From positions 1-5,765 of the forward strand of contig VBCQ01000144.1 of assembly GCA_005882155.1 (NCBI GenBank): a stretch of 5,765 nt of DNA. The letters are read 5' to 3'. How positions within the stretch are numbered: position 1 is the first letter of the stretch; every line of letters begins with the position of its first letter. The translations under genes and the position numbers were made by a program. The stretch comes from Betaproteobacteria bacterium. Lineage in GTDB: Bacteria > Pseudomonadota > Gammaproteobacteria > Burkholderiales > Burkholderiaceae_C. The notes below the pieces were generated by a model. The model was not told the origin of the DNA and made no database searches. It was given only the letters and a program-made list of their open reading frames with translations. Positions 5,273-5,765 of the stretch are shown piece after piece.

Positions 5273-5765
5273 ATGGACCTCGACGCCTACTTGCGCCGCA
5301 TCGGCTGGTCGGGTGCGATCGCGCCCGATCTCGCGAGCTTGCAGTCGCTCGCGGCGCGCCACACCGCGGCGATCGTGTTCGAGAACCTGAATCCGTTTCT
5401 CGGCCTGCCGGTCAGCCTCGACATCGGCGCGGTGCAGAGCAAGATCGTCGGTGAAGGGCGCGGCGGCTACTGCTTCGAGCAGAACCGATTGTTCGCCGAG
5501 GTGCTGCGCTGCGTCGGCTTCGAGGTCAGCGAGCTTGCCGCGCGAGTGCTGTGGAACCAGCCCGAAGACGCCATCACCTCACGTTCGCACATGCTGCTGC
5601 GGGTCGAGCTCGCCGACGCGAGCTGGCTTGTCGATGTGGGCTTCGGTGGGCAGACGCCGACCGGCGCGTTGAAGCTCATCGCCGACATCGAGCAGGCGAC
5701 ACCGCACGAGCCATACCGTTTGGTGTCTGGCGACGGCGAGTGGCGGGCGCAGACACGGCTTGGCG
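5273..5765 (+). CDS. nat: Arylamine N-acetyltransferase (3' end beyond window)
   Basis: First 164 residues of an acetyltransferase of the NAT family, which is usually about 275-285 residues long; the rest is cut off by the right edge. These cytoplasmic enzymes move an acetyl group from acetyl-CoA to arylamines, hydrazines or related acceptors through a cysteine intermediate. The triad is visible at family spacing: Cys67 in RGGYCFEQN, His106 in SRSHMLLRV and Asp121 in LVDVGFGG. The N-terminal FENLNPFLG block (36-44) is also typical. The ATG at 5273 fits the usual family start; an in-frame GTG at 5264 is a weaker alternative. No strong ribosome binding site is seen, which suits translation coupled to the protease gene 10 bp upstream. 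The natural acceptor cannot be read from the sequence. Confidence 0.93.
   Translation, partial: MDLDAYLRRIGWSGAIAPDLASLQSLAARHTAAIVFENLNPFLGLPVSLDIGAVQSKIVGEGRGGYCFEQNRLFAEVLRCVGFEVSELAARVLWNQPEDAITSRSHMLLRVELADASWLVDVGFGGQTPTGALKLIADIEQATPHEPYRLVSGDGEWRAQTRLG

Noticed and set aside
4209..5390. 393-codon plus-strand frame overlapping the protease in another frame
   Set aside because: The translation is an Arg-rich shadow; the protease frame has the triad, the PDZ domain and a strong ribosome binding site.

Overview
The window is very GC-rich, with strong G/C preference at third codon positions, and has the gene style of a betaproteobacterium of the order Burkholderiales (Rubrivivax/Methylibium/Rhizobacter-like). 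This placement is an inference from base composition, protein style and a dispersed repeat (beginning TTCGACAGGCTCAG and ending CCGAACGG) that I recall as common in that order. No rRNA, tRNA, CRISPR array, transposase or phage gene is visible. The layout looks chromosomal.

Layout. (1) Positions 1-1129, minus strand: N-terminal 376 residues of a membrane sensor protein (two membrane helices, periplasmic sensor region, HAMP-like linker, PAS domain). Its output domain lies beyond the left edge. (2) 1130-1271: a divergent intergenic region with a small palindrome. (3) 1272-2270, plus: a Gfo/Idh/MocA-family NAD(P)-dependent oxidoreductase. (4) 2218-3480, minus: a LanC-like protein with all seven GxxG-type repeats and the Cys, Cys-His zinc ligands. 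It resembles the eukaryotic LANCL type more than lantibiotic cyclases and overlaps the oxidoreductase tail-to-tail by 53 bp. (5) 3508-3691: a large nested inverted repeat made of four related units of about 24 bp, able to fold into one long hairpin. (6) 3711-4187, minus: a small exported cupin protein. (7) 4188-4323: a second divergent intergenic region. (8) 4324-5262, plus: an HtrA/DegP-like trypsin-fold protease with one PDZ domain and no signal peptide. (9) 5273-5765, plus: the first 164 residues of an arylamine N-acetyltransferase, 10 bp behind the protease and probably in the same transcript.

How the genes relate. The window does not look like one dedicated pathway. Two pairs may be co-transcribed: the protease with the acetyltransferase (short gap), and the cupin with the LanC-like gene (same strand, but separated by the hairpin repeat). 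The most unusual items are the stand-alone LANCL-type protein with no lanthipeptide precursor or dehydratase nearby, and the four-unit hairpin directly upstream of it, which leaves very little room for a separate promoter. No feature clearly amounts to a new defence or biosynthetic system.
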